Of a stretch of 64,000 bases of DNA, positions 52,712-63,632 are shown piece after piece. The notes under the pieces were generated by a model. The model made no database searches. It saw only the letters and a program-made list of their open reading frames with translations, and was not told the origin of the DNA. The translations under genes and the position numbers were made by a program. Position 1 is the first letter of the stretch; the number at the start of each line of letters is the position of its first letter. Location: assembly GCA_032717465.1 (NCBI GenBank), contig CM064632.1:24547601-24611600 (forward strand). The letters are read 5' to 3'. The stretch comes from Coenobita brevimanus (lineage: Eukaryota > Arthropoda > Malacostraca > Decapoda > Coenobitidae).

Positions 52712-52975
52712 TAGCACGATAGCTTCGCAACCGCTCAAAATATCATTACAAAATTTTACAGTTGCCTATTAGGGAAAAAAGGCGATCACAAGTTCGAAAT
52801 TGGTGAAAATAGGTCAAGGTCTGAATGTCTGTTACCACGATAACTTCGCAACCGCTTAAGATATCATCACCAAATTTTACAGTTGTGTAGATGAGATGAA
52901 AATAATAATAATGATAATAGTAATAATAATAATAATAATAATAATTATTATTATTATTATTATTATTCGAGGGGC
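52661..52975. repeat. (GT)n, duplicated CGCAACCGCT block, and (AAT)n(ATT)n
   Basis: GT units at 52664-52711. A ~52-bp block with TTCGCAACCGCT, ATATCAT and AAATTTTACAGTTG occurs at about 52714-52766 and again at 52835-52885. An AAT array that flips to ATT (52905-52967) forms a self-complementary trinucleotide hairpin. Confidence 0.8.
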
Positions 52976-53107
52976 GAAATGAAGTAGATTGGAAGAGAGT
53001 TGAAGGGTGATGGTGAAATGATGACAAGGGGCGGGTGGGATCTCGAAACGAAAAAAATGAACAACACATAAGCTGGACAATCTAATATATTATAGCAGTA
53101 GCCGTGT

Positions 53108-53530
53108 GTGTGTGTTTATTTGGGCAGCCGAAACTGCACATTCAAATCGCACCAAAATTGGCACAGAAATCGCAAAAAATTCGCTGATGTGAACAGACTT
53201 GGTCCCATCACGATTAAAAAACTTTTACTATATTTAATGAGCGATCACATTTTGACCAAAAAAAACGCCGCTCCTGGCGCCCGACATAGGATCTCCGTAG
53301 ATTTTTTTTTGCCTACAGGTACAACTAAAGTATTTCGGACTTGCTTTCGGACAACTTGGGTTCCATTCCCGAAGCTGCAAATAAGATGATCAATTTGTTA
53401 GCTGCAAAAAATCCAAGTGACAACGTTACACTAGAACAGCACATAAAAGCGGGAGCCCTCCGCAGGAGCAAGTGCGAGGGACCCGAAGGGCCCACGAGCA
53501 CTTGTTATTACCACACCACTGACTGAGGAA
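53108..53530 (+). other. Unidentified protein-like region with GC-rich hairpin
   Basis: Two short overlapping frames (53108-53389; 53341-53526) look more protein-like than most here. The second ends KCEGPEGPTSTCYYHTTD. At 53468-53505, CAAGTGC and GCACTTG flank a CCCGAAGGG core, a stem-loop with palindromic centre. It could be the 3' end of an unrecognised element; no family was assigned. Confidence 0.35.
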
Positions 53531-53744
53531 AAAATAAAAACAGGTCAAACGAAATATTGCTACGTAAGAGTGTAGACTAAATAGAAAATACTGTATGCCT
53601 TCTTGAATTCATCACTCTTTTAAGGGAATGTTTTGGGTATTTATTCCTTCAACCGCCTGATTCTTTTTAGCTTACAAGACTTTTTCTTTGTGAAACGGTT
53701 AGAGAGAATCTATTAAATATCACAAGCAGCAAAAATTATCAACA

Positions 53745-53950
53745 ACTCCTACAACCACCACAAACCCCCACAACCACCACAAACTACCACAGCCACCACA
53801 AACTACCACAACCACCACAAACTACCACAACCATCACAAACTACCTCAACCACCACAAACTACCGCAAACTCCTACAACAACCACAAACTCCTACAACCA
53901 CCACAAACTACCACAACCACCACAAACTCCCACAACCACCACAAAGCCCA
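53745..53950 (+). repeat. CACAAACTACCACAACCAC minisatellite
   Basis: About ten degenerate 15-18-bp units of CCACAAACT with CCACAAC. Confidence 0.9.
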
Positions 53951-54389
53951 CCACCCGACCCCAGGCGTAAAGTAGGCTGCCAGAATAGACCTAATAATCT
54001 CAGTTACCTCGGACAGGCAATTTCCTCAGTAATGAAGGTCAATATTTCTAGTGTATTACCATCATAGTTCTAACTCGCTGTGTTAAGTAAAGGCCTCTTT
54101 TTAAAGTAAGTTGTTCTGTAATCTAATAATCACCATTCACAGACATGTCTCACGCGTTCAGAACCAGACTGTAATATCGTTCTACTTTGTTGTCGAACAG
54201 TTATGAAGCTTATATAACATTCTGGAAAGTTAATTCGGTTTCAAAGATTCCTAGGTTTTGAAAGTAGCTGCTCACTCCAGTTTATCTAACGTCTTCTTCT
54301 CCCCTCCATCTCATTCACGTACACTTTCCCTGACAGTTCTTCATTCTTATCCTCTCCTGGTCGAGCCTCCTCGGAGTCTTTCCCGTAAT

Positions 54390-54542
54390 ACTTGCAGTCA
54401 CATCCACACAAATCGCATCCACACCATCACAATCGCAGCCACACCATCCACATCCACACCAATCACATCCATACTAGTGGCATCGGCACCAGTCACAGCC
54501 ACACTAACCACATCCACACCAACCACATCCACACCAACTGTG
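54390..54542 (+). repeat. CACATCCACACCAA minisatellite, cluster 1
   Basis: Degenerate ~15-bp units (CACATCCACACCAAT). The same unit forms the second cluster at 55485. Confidence 0.88.
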
Positions 54543-55484
54543 GGAAATATTTTCCCCCAGCGCAGTTGCGCTCTCTATTTTCATCATAGTTATCCCTGGT
54601 TAAAGGCAGAGGAAAAATTGAGACCGTTGTTAATTGTTCAAGCGGTTTTAATAACCCAGAAATTACGTTCTCTTTAATAATTCTTGTTATTGATAAATTA
54701 AATGCTACTGCATTTAACCCCCGTGGACAACTATACATTGTAAATACATGTAATTATGTGGTATTTTCCACTGACCTAAACTGCATCTGCGCGTTAGGTG
54801 ACGTGGCAAGTAGGGAAAGATTCTCCGGTTTAGCAGATGTGGAATTAAGATATTTACACAATTAAAGGGAATATTTGGTCTAACTTTAGTTTAAGTAAAA
54901 CTAAGATTAATTTGTTAGATTTGCCCTGTACATATCATGATGTAATCTAACTGTATTTGGTACTGTAAATAATTAATAGTTGGCAACCTACCATTGTATG
55001 AGGAGGTGGGTCCTGCCGCACACCGCACTCTGCTCCTAGATCTTGTGGAGTTAACACTCTGTTCCTAGTTACTCTCAAGCTAACACGGTTGTATATAAGC
55101 ACCATAAGGACGCTTGCTTGCTCAAGCAATTACACTAAGCAGCCTCATCGTCATCGGTTATCGATCACTCCCTCTTCACTAGCTAAGTAACATTTACGAA
55201 TTGGCCAATTCAAGGGGGGATTAGCTATGAGATAGAAGAGAAATAATTATTGTAGGTGAGTTAAGGTTAAGTTACGTTTCGCCTAACTCTATGAGACTTG
55301 TTTGATTTACTTAAGAACAACTTTATAGACGAGTAACGACCTACGAGTTGTTTATTAGTAAATACCAGAAATTTCTTACATAGCTGTGCCCCGGCAGGGA
55401 TACCGACTTGTATACATTAAATATTTTTCACATTTTGGTGGCCAGAAAGACGGCCCCGATTTGTTTACCAGAACTATTAAACAT
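54543..55484. other. Intergenic sequence
   Basis: AT-rich unique-looking sequence with no recognised gene or element. Confidence 0.45.
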
Positions 55485-55660
55485 TTTTCACACCAACCAC
55501 ATCCACACCAATCACATCCACACCAATCACATCCACAACAATCACATCCATACCAGTCGCATCGACACCAGTCACAGCCACACCAATAACATCCACACCA
55601 ATCACATCCACTCCAGTCACATTCACACCAATGACATCCACACCAATCACATCCACGCCA
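55485..55660 (-). repeat. 15-bp minisatellite (DVIGV-coding), cluster 2
   Basis: On the minus strand about 11 units of GTGGATGTGATTGGT follow directly, in frame, after an RTE-derived peptide. The array seems to have expanded from the GTGGATGTGGATGTA segment present in the RTE element at about 60378. Confidence 0.88.
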
Positions 55661-55779
55661 GCACCACAGCGCCCCTTCACTTCCTCATTTATCTGTCCGC
55701 CTCTCCAAGTAGCTCCACATGCTCCTTTCAGATACTTCATTTCCATTGCTTTCATCCTTGACATACGACACTCCAACAA
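55655..55779 (-). pseudogene. RTE-like LINE fragment
   Basis: The minus frame reads AMEMKYLKGACGATW and INEEVKGRCG, matching AVEMNNLRGACGVTWRD and TNEEVKERSGVDVD of the 58-60 kb RTE-like element. Only about 40 codons remain before the minisatellite. Confidence 0.75.
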
Positions 55780-56352
55780 GGCCGGGGCTTAATGCCCATC
55801 AGCTCAAAGATCACTTCTCATGCACCTCTGGTGAAGACGACGGGGCTTTTAATTTTTTGAATCACCACCTCCTTTTTAATTTTTTCTATAAAATAGTTCA
55901 TTTGGAAACGTAGTTGACCAATTTGAATCAAACTTAAAGGTTTTTCGGTTTACTTTAGCCCACAAAACATGAAAATCAGAGAGATCTAGTAAAAAAAAAA
56001 AAAAAGAAAAAAAAAATGATGATCCCCACCATTGTCTGACTCATGATGGATAAGCAACAAACATCCGCTCGCTTACACGTCCGTCCAGTCCCCTTTAGAC
56101 TGTAGTAGACAATATATTTAATAAGGTAGAGATGCTGAAACGTTCCTTTGGCACCTGAATATGACCCTGAAGTCTTTCCTACATACGCTTTTACACATTT
56201 GCAAATCAAATCACCGTGGCACTGAGTTACGATCGAACTGTGATATATTTACGTCGAAGGTGTGATAAATATGCTGCGTTGAGTAAATATCAGATCTGTG
56301 AGGGAGACATTGCATAAAAATAGTGCATGCATACACCTGCCACCCCCTACCT

Positions 56353-56357
<5 letters not shown>

Positions 56358-56435
<78 letters not shown>
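56358..56435. repeat. (AC)n microsatellite
   Basis: About 39 AC units. Confidence 0.95.
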
Positions 56436-56437
<2 letters not shown>

Positions 56438-56642
56438 GAGGCCCTGTGTGTGATAATGTGGGAAAGGAAGGGAAAGATTTTTTTTTTTTTTTTTTGATGG
56501 GAGATGTTTGATGGTGTTGATATTTTCTGGATTTGTATTTAGTGTTTCAGTTTATATGTGTGTATGTATGGGAGTACGAGTATATGTTTCTTGGTACATG
56601 TACGCACGTTTCATCCTTGCTTCGTGTTTTAGTAGTTTTGTG

Positions 56643-56644
<2 letters not shown>

Positions 56645-56712
<68 letters not shown>
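56645..56712. repeat. (GT)n microsatellite
   Basis: About 34 GT units, 210 bp from the complementary (AC)n. The two tracts could pair as a long inverted repeat. Confidence 0.95.
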
Positions 56713-56714
<2 letters not shown>

Positions 56715-57082
56715 AAGGGGTGTGAACAAAAAAGCTTGGATATAATCTGATGCAGGCCAACCCCTCACTGGATCCGGCGTCAGACTGTACAATAACCCAA
56801 CACAGTATCACAACATGGGCTCCTTCAGTGTCCATTACGGAAAAATAAATGGTAAACAGTCCATAAAATCACTTTAAAGAATTTTCATATATAGAAGTAT
56901 TGTTTTGTGGGAAGATACAATAATTTCGGGGTGACCTGGAGCGTCTTCAGGTGTAAATAGAGACTGATTAAATTATAGGTGTGTATTTTTAACCAGGTGG
57001 AGAGAGAGGGGGATTTGTGAAGAGGGGAGAAGTAGAGAGCGGAGGGAGGGGGAAGGAGGTTGAGAAGTAGCGGAATTAGGTG

Positions 57083-57087
<5 letters not shown>

Positions 57088-57120
<33 letters not shown>
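57088..57120. repeat. (AG)n microsatellite
   Basis: About 16 AG units in a purine-rich context (57000-57120). Confidence 0.92.
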
Positions 57121-57122
<2 letters not shown>

Positions 57123-57308
57123 ATATCCTCGCAAATCTGAAAGCCAGAGACAAACTGTTCCAAAAACTGTGCCGAGGACGGTGATTTATATCCGGAAGGG
57201 GGGGGGGGGAATTCTTTACGGTGTGGTCTGGGGAGGGGGAAAGTGGTCTGGGGAGGGGGTAGTGGTCTGGGGGAGAAATATACATAGTCTTCCCATGTGT
57301 CTAGCGAT

Positions 57309-57516
57309 GGTATTCTCGTCGGTTAAGAAAGATCCCTGACACCTTTTCCTAAGCGATTTATTTTGCTTATTACACCTTACTGTCCTGTTCTGTGTTACAT
57401 AAATCCTTCCAGTATCGCTAAATTCTGCATAAATAACGTGCAATCGAATATAAACCAACCATATCCAAAAATAAATCACTAAGGAGCAGGTGTCAGGGAG
57501 CTTTCTTAACTGACGG
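57309..57516. mobile_element. Palindromic MITE-like family A, copy 7
   Basis: Opens GTATTCTCGTCGGTTAAGAA and closes GGGAGCTTTCTTAACTGACG. The interior is typical of the family. Confidence 0.82.
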
Positions 57517-57538
57517 CTCAGGGCCCTATTCTGCATTG

Positions 57539-57935
57539 ATTAGGCCCCGTAGCACTTCCTCCTTAATTATTTATTCTGCATATTACACCTTAACACTGTC
57601 TTCTTTGGAATATACCATCAGGTGGAGTAAACACCTGTAACAGCGAATCTTATGGTATATTGCAATCTGACCTTCTTCATATATTCTTCTATTTGTCAGG
57701 TAATCTCTCTATTCTTTTCGAAATGGTTTTTATCAATAGCATGAAAAAAAAAAAAAAAACATAATACAACAATTCGTAACAACTCCTCCTAGCATTCATT
57801 CTTTCTCATTTAATCTTTTTAATGTCGATATATTTTGCATGAAAAAAAATACAAGAGGTTATTGAAGTGTAATGTACAGAATAAGTAGCTAAGGAAAATG
57901 TGTTTGGAAGTCTCGAATGCCACTAAAAGTACAAT
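57539..57935. mobile_element. MITE-like family A, possible interrupted copy
   Basis: A left-end-like block (TAGCACTTCCTCCTTAATTA, then TTACACCTTAACACTG) and a right-end-like block (AAGTAGCTAAGGAAAATGTG) stand about 300 bp apart, further than usual. It may be one copy with an insertion. Confidence 0.4.
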
Positions 57936-58378
57936 TCTTCGTTAAAAATAAAATGATAGTGATATAGTGCACTGCGTGAATTTCGTACTTAGCCATCATA
58001 AGGAAGTGTTGATTTTTGTTACCACTCTCCCTCTTCCACTGAGGGACCTTCATACAGATGGCATAGGCGTTTCAGGCAGAAATCCATGTACTGACTGATG
58101 CATACTAAAACAGCCATTACCATCCCTCGTACTTTGTCAGTATGGGGCAAGGTTAATTCCTGTTACCACTCACTCTTTCATTGCAGGTGCCACTTAAAGA
58201 TGGCAGTGGTTCATGCAGAGGTTTACTGGCTTAAGCAAAATGAAAAACACGTCCTCGGGTTGAAGGTTTAGCCCGACTGACACATGAGAGGAAGAACCAG
58301 TAAAAGAAACAAAAAGGAGAGAGAGAGAGAGAGAGAGAGTTCGTAACTTTATATACATTTAAATAAAAATATGAATAC

Positions 58379-59518
58379 GTGGATAAATATAAATATGTAT
58401 CTATACATAAAGCTGCAAAGGTAAAGCTGCAAAGAAAATGGTTAAGGAGACGAAGGGGAAGACAGGAGGAAACAGGTCCTGTGAGAAGAGTGGAGAAATT
58501 ACAAGATAGTGAGAAAATGGCTGAATATAAGAGCATAGTGGAAGAAAGATTAGGAAGGTATGAGTTAGAGCAGATGGAAGGGGTGGAAGACGTATGTAAG
58601 ATATTTACGGAAGAGAGAGGCGCAGCGTGTGAGGTGGTTTGTGGAGTGAGGAGGAGATGCAAGGGTGTGCAAGGGACGACATGGTGGAATGATGAGGTGA
58701 AACGAGCTGTGGAACAAAAGAAGAAGGCATATAGTGAATGGTTAGCGAGTAGAGGTAGGGGAGAAGATGAGAGAGAGAAGAGAGAGGTATATGTGAGCAG
58801 GAGAAGGAAGGTGAAGAGACTGGTGAAGGAGAGTAAGAAGAAAGTGGATGAAGAGTTTGGGAGGAATCTGAGTGTGAAATGGAGGGAGAGTAAGAAATTG
58901 TTTTGGAAGGACGTAAAGAAAGTAAGGCAGTGTGAAAGGGGAAACAGTAGGGGAGTGAAAGATAGGAATAATAGATTGTTGGTGGAGAAGAGAGAGAAAT
59001 TGAGGAGATGGAAGGAGCACTTTGAGGATTTGTTGAATGTAGAGAGTGACAGCAGTGCGAGTATAAGTGGTTGGGGAATGGCTGGGAGAAGAAGAGATGA
59101 GAGGAGGGAGGAAGAGATCAGTAGGGAGGAAGTAGTGGAAGCAATGAAGAAGATCAAGTTGGGAAAGGCCCCAGGAATTAATGGAGTGTGTGGTGAAATG
59201 CTGAGGTATGGGGGTGAGATAGTTGTGGAGTGGATATGGAAGTTGTGTAGATTGGCTTGGGAAGAGGGAAGGGTTCCAGAGGACTGGAAATCAGGTATAA
59301 TTGTTCCTTTATATAAAGGAAAAGGGGAGAGAGAAGTATGTGGTAACCATAGGGGTATTTGCCTTCTTAGTGTGACTGGTAAAATATATGGTAGAATACT
59401 CATTGATAGGGTTAGGCATATGACAGAGGAGCTAGTTGGAGAAGAACAAGGGGGATTTAGGAAGGGAAAACGGTGTGTAGATCAGATATTTGTTCTAAGA
59501 TGTTTAGTGGAGAAGTAA
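58379..59518 (+). pseudogene. RTE-like LINE: linker and N-terminal RT
   Basis: 379 codons. The first ~15 residues are probably flanking or degraded sequence. Residues ~95-215 are a basic, coiled-coil-like linker (WWNDEVKRAVEQKKKAYSEW). RT begins at EEVVEAMKKIKLGKAPGING (family motif KxGKAPGxDG, here GIN), then PEDWKSGIIVPLYKGKG, CGNHRGICLLSVTGKIYGRI and EEQGGFRKGKRCVDQIF. It stops at TAA after LRCLVEK, and the catalytic-block sequence VYAAFMDLEKAYDS follows beyond the stop in the same frame. Confidence 0.85.
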
Positions 59519-60680
59519 CGAGAGAAGGGAAAGAAAGTGTATGCTGCCTTCATGGACTTGGAGAAAGCTTATGACAGTAGATAGGCAAGGTATGTGGAAG
59601 GTATTAAGAATATATGGAGTGGATGGGAAATTGTTGAATGCTGTGAAGAGTATTTACGAAGGAGCTAGGGCTACGGTGCGAGTGGATGGTGAGCTTAGTG
59701 AGTTCTTTGATCTCAGTGTAGGACTGAAACAGGGTTGTGTGACGTCTCCATGGCTGTTTAATATATACATGGATGGGGTTGTAAAGGTGGTGCAAGGTAA
59801 GGCAGTGGATGTGGGGTTGGCTCTAATGAATGAGGATGAGATTTGGAAGATTCTGGTGTTGCTTTGTGCTGATGATACAGTATTGTTGAGTGAAGATGAA
59901 TGGGAGTTGCAAGGTTTGGTGAATGAATCTGGGACAGTGTATAGGAGGAGGAAGCTGAAAGTTAATGTAAACAAAAGTAAAGTTATGGTGTTTGAGAGGA
60001 ATGATGTCACAGAATGTACAGTGAGGTTGGATGGTGAGGATATGGAGAGTTTGAGTGCATTCAAGTACTTGGGTAGTGTGATGAGTAAGGATGGAACTTT
60101 GGGGGATGAAGTGCGTGAAAGGGTACAGCAGGGAAGGAAGGTTGTTGGTACACTGAAAGCAGTGACTAGAAATAGGGAGGTGAGTATGGAAGTTAAGAAG
60201 TCACTGCATGATAGTATTGTGATCCCTACCCTGACGTATGGAAGCGAGGCGTGGACCTTGCAAGAGGGGAACAAGTCAAGAGTGAGAGCAGTGGAAATGA
60301 ATAACTTGAGAGGAGCATGTGGAGTGACATGGAGGGATAGGTTGACGAATGAAGAAGTGAAGGAACGTTCTGGGGTGGATGTGGATGTAGTTGAGAACAT
60401 TAGGAGAAATACGCTGAGGTGGTTTGGACATGTGGAGAGAATGGAGAATGAAAAACTGACTACGAGGGTGTATGTAGGTGAGGTGGAGGGAGGGAGAGGG
60501 AGGGGTAGACCGAGGATGAGGTGGAGGGATGGAGTTGAGAGGTATATGAGGGAGGGGGGTGAGTTGGGGGGAGGGTAGTCAAATGGTGGGTGACAGAGCG
60601 ACTTGGAGGCGTTTTGTCTGCGGCCACCCTTTGCGGGATTAGGGCGTCGGGCTATAGATAGATTTATACCTACATACAAT
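58400..60680 (+). mobile_element. RTE-like non-LTR retrotransposon, 5'-truncated
   Basis: LINE on the plus strand lacking the endonuclease. It comprises the linker between endonuclease and RT, a near-complete RT and the C-terminal region, followed by a short 3' UTR and a TATC/GATA-type tail. One nonsense codon (59516-59518) and a frameshift near 59575 separate the two open parts. 5' truncation is usual for LINE copies. Confidence 0.85.
59541..60578 (+). pseudogene. RTE-like LINE: RT catalytic core and C-terminal region
   Basis: 345 codons in a shifted frame; homology starts at about residue 12 (VDRQGMWKVLRIYGV). FDLSVGLKQGCVTSPWLFNIY is the QG-x-SPxLFN motif. LLCADDTVLLSE carries the catalytic ADD. 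FKYLGSVMSKDG and IPTLTYGSEAWTL follow. The C-terminal region has NTLRWFGHVERM and a basic GGRGRGRPRMRWRDGVERY, a signature ending of RTE-like and related LINEs. Long minus-strand frames over this region are its shadows. Confidence 0.88.
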
Positions 60681-60896
60681 GTTAACATATGCATATTTCT
60701 GTATATCTACGCATATCTATCAATCTATCTATATCTATTCATCTGTCTATATTTTTCCATCTACTTACATGTGTATATTTCTGTTTATCTTTATATCTGC
60801 CTCTGTCAATGCCTTTATTTATCTGTCTATCTATCTATCTATCTGTCTATCTATCTACATGTCTATCTTTATAATTTGTATTTATACATATACAAT

Positions 60897-60934
<38 letters not shown>
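60640..60934. repeat. TATC/GTCT microsatellite (RTE tail) and (TC)n
   Basis: GATA/CTAT-derived sequence begins right after the RTE 3' UTR (CTATAGATAGAT), as expected for RTE elements that end in short tandem repeats. TC units follow at 60901-60934. Confidence 0.8.
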
Positions 60935-60937
<3 letters not shown>

Positions 60938-61374
60938 AACCATTTTGAAAGAGAGAAGAAAATTACAGGTGAAATGCAAGCCTGGCTTGGGTGTTGAGTG
61001 TCGGATGTACGAACACGGCTGGTGCCACTGACGCCAATCTGCACTTCACTAGAAAAGGCCATTTGGTTCGCCAATATTATAGGCCAAATTAACACACGGC
61101 ATCTGGCGGACGTTTGTTTTTATTATATTCTTGTTACTACCAGACGACTTTATTTAATTTCAGAAAGGTGTCTTATTCGAAACAGGTTCTTTACACCTAT
61201 ATCTAACACCTGTCGTTGGAGAAATCTATGTCCGAAGCTGAATATAACTAAGGATATAGCAAGAAGGAAATGAAAAGAATATTCTATTGTTCATTCACTT
61301 TAAGTGTGCTCAAATTTCATCTTTTTGCTTATTTTAAGTAGCTCAGTGACACAAGAAGACAATACTAACTTCGG

Positions 61375-61505
61375 CTCAACATGCTTTCTGTAGTACTTCT
61401 TCGTGACTAGCATCATATTTTAGTGTTAATCTATTGTTATGACTCAACATTCAAGATGGAGGGATAGCAGTTTTAGGTCAAGGTAAAGTGAGCAGAGTAT
61501 AGTGC
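61375..61505. mobile_element. MITE-like family B, copy 5
   Basis: Shares AGTACTTCTTCGTGACTAGC, ATTCAAGATGGAGGGATAGC and TTTTAGGTCAAGGTAAAGTG with the copy at 24795, same orientation. The left part is missing. Confidence 0.68.
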
Positions 61506-61794
61506 ATAGTAGTTTAATGGAAAAACTAATATCATGGGTGAAATATTATCCAGGGAATTTAACTGTAAAAATCTGGCCTCGTTGCAGTTATAGTGAGTCG
61601 GGATTTACAGCAGTATAAATCCTCTCCTGGAGATGTGTTTACTCGCTGTTTATTTTACCCCTTCAGTCACGTGGTAGGTTTATACTGTATGCTTTATTGC
61701 TACTGTTTTTAATATATTTTGTTCATCTTAAGACTGACCTCTAGTGGTGAAGAGATAAATAGAGTTACAGAAGTCACTCCGGTTAAGTTTAATT

Positions 61795-61908
<114 letters not shown>

Positions 61909-62139
61909 AGGTGTTTCACTGTGAAGCACTGGGCAGGGGCGAGTCACTTCCCCAGCGATAGGTAGTGTTGTTCCTGCCATTAGGATCAGACAGATAGTGG
62001 TGTTCGTGCCATTAGGATCAGATGCCCTTCAAAACGCACAAAACACTACTAGAACATGTGTAACAGAGAAGTTAGGTCATGTTAGGTGCGTACAGGTCAC
62101 CTGCTAACAGGTGTCCTGTCGCCCACCTCACTTCCTTTT

Positions 62140-62355
62140 CATCCATCCATCATCCAATCCTACATTGCCCCATGAGGAGCATTGGAGCCCGGGGCTAGGC
62201 AGTTGGTCCTGACATTTAAGATGAGAGTGACCAGCCTCACTCATCCCTGAGTGGCATTACATGAGCAGTCAACCTCAGCCACTCCTTGGATATAAACCTT
62301 CACCGGCTCAATCCGATTGGAGAGCAGTAATTACCCACTAAACCACCAGGCGCCA
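62140..62355 (-). mobile_element. tRNA-derived SINE (second type)
   Basis: On the minus strand it opens GGCGCCTGGTGGTTTAGTGG, a tRNA-like head with an A-box-like TGGTTTAGTGGG (62335-62346). A degenerate B-box-like GGTTTATATCC lies about 48 bp downstream. The body contains GGGGCAATGTAGGATTGG and the tail is GATG units (about 62140-62155). Boundaries are approximate. Confidence 0.6.
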
Positions 62356-62579
62356 AAATTTGGTTATATGGTTACCATCCAGCGTACTAAATGGTGTCCT
62401 GGTGTACAGGAAACCATTTGGCTTGTCACTCAGTGTAGAGTCACCCACAGGCAGAAGGAAGAGGAAAGAATAAAGGAAAGACAGACAGACAAGAGGGAGT
62501 GCCTCACCTGGTTTTCTCTCCGTTGAATTGACTCTCAGCCTCATTGGTCACAGGAGCCTGGGAGTCTAGATGGAGTAGG

Positions 62580-62622
62580 TTTGTAACTCACCATCACCCC
62601 AACCTTACATGGGAGAAGGGAC

Positions 62623-62682
<60 letters not shown>

Positions 62683-62773
62683 CATACATGAGAAAAGGGG
62701 ACTTGACGGTGACGATGATGCTGATGCTGATGATCCTAACCGTACATGGAGAAAAAGGACCATGGTGATGATA

Positions 62774-62834
<61 letters not shown>

Positions 62835-63276
62835 CGATGCTGATCCCAATCATACATGAGAAAAAAGTGGCATGATGATGATGATGATAATGATGATGAT
62901 GATGATGATGATCCCAACCTTATATGGGAAAAAAGGACATGATGGTGACGATGATGATGGTAATGATGGTGATGATGATGATATCAGTCTTGCATGAGAA
63001 AAGGGGACATGATAATGATGATGATGATGATGATACCAACCTTATATGGGAAAAAAGGACATGATGATAATGATGGTAATGATGATGATGATGATCCCAA
63101 CCTTACATTGGAAAAAGGGACATTATGATGATGATGATCCCAACCTTACATTGGAAAAAGGGACATTATGTTGATAATGATCCTAACCTTACATTGGAAA
63201 AAGAGACATGATGATGATGATGATGATGATGATGATGGTGATGATGATGCCCAATCCTACATGAGAAAAGGGGGCT

Positions 63277-63316
<40 letters not shown>

Positions 63317-63365
63317 CCCAACCTTACATTGGAAAAAGGGACATGATGATGATGATGATGATTAT
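62580..63365 (+). repeat. Compound minisatellite: (GAT)n separated by a 25-30-bp spacer
   Basis: About 11 units, each a variable (GAT)n block followed by CCCAACCTTACATTGGAAAA and AGGGACAT (variants AATCATACATGAGAAAA). Poly-Met/Asp/Ile/His frames are artefacts. The spacer resembles CCAATCCTACATTGCC at the tail of the SINE at 62140-62355. Confidence 0.93.
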
Positions 63366-63595
63366 CCCTTCACCACCAGATATTCGTGCAAACGTTGGCA
63401 GCAAGGACGTCCTCGAACTGAAGTGGGGAATTAAAAAAATAAAACAGACTATTTATTGTTACCTTGCTTTATTTTAATTTGTGTTTGGTAGTAAATCCAA
63501 TTCTGTTTTCATAATGGAATTAGTGGAGCGAGTTTTGCATATTTGATAGAGGTATTTTACGTTGTGTGAATTAAACTGAATATTTATCCCTCTGG

Positions 63596-63598
<3 letters not shown>

Positions 63599-63632
<34 letters not shown>

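Noticed and set aside
58231..59403. 390-codon minus-strand frame
   Set aside because: Shadow of the RTE-like ORF on the plus strand; the plus-strand reading has clear RT motifs.
59654..60694. 346-codon minus-strand frame
   Set aside because: Also a shadow of the RTE-like RT and C-terminal region.
62594..62917. Poly-Met, poly-Asp, poly-His and poly-Ile frames
   Set aside because: Direct translations of the GAT array in different frames.
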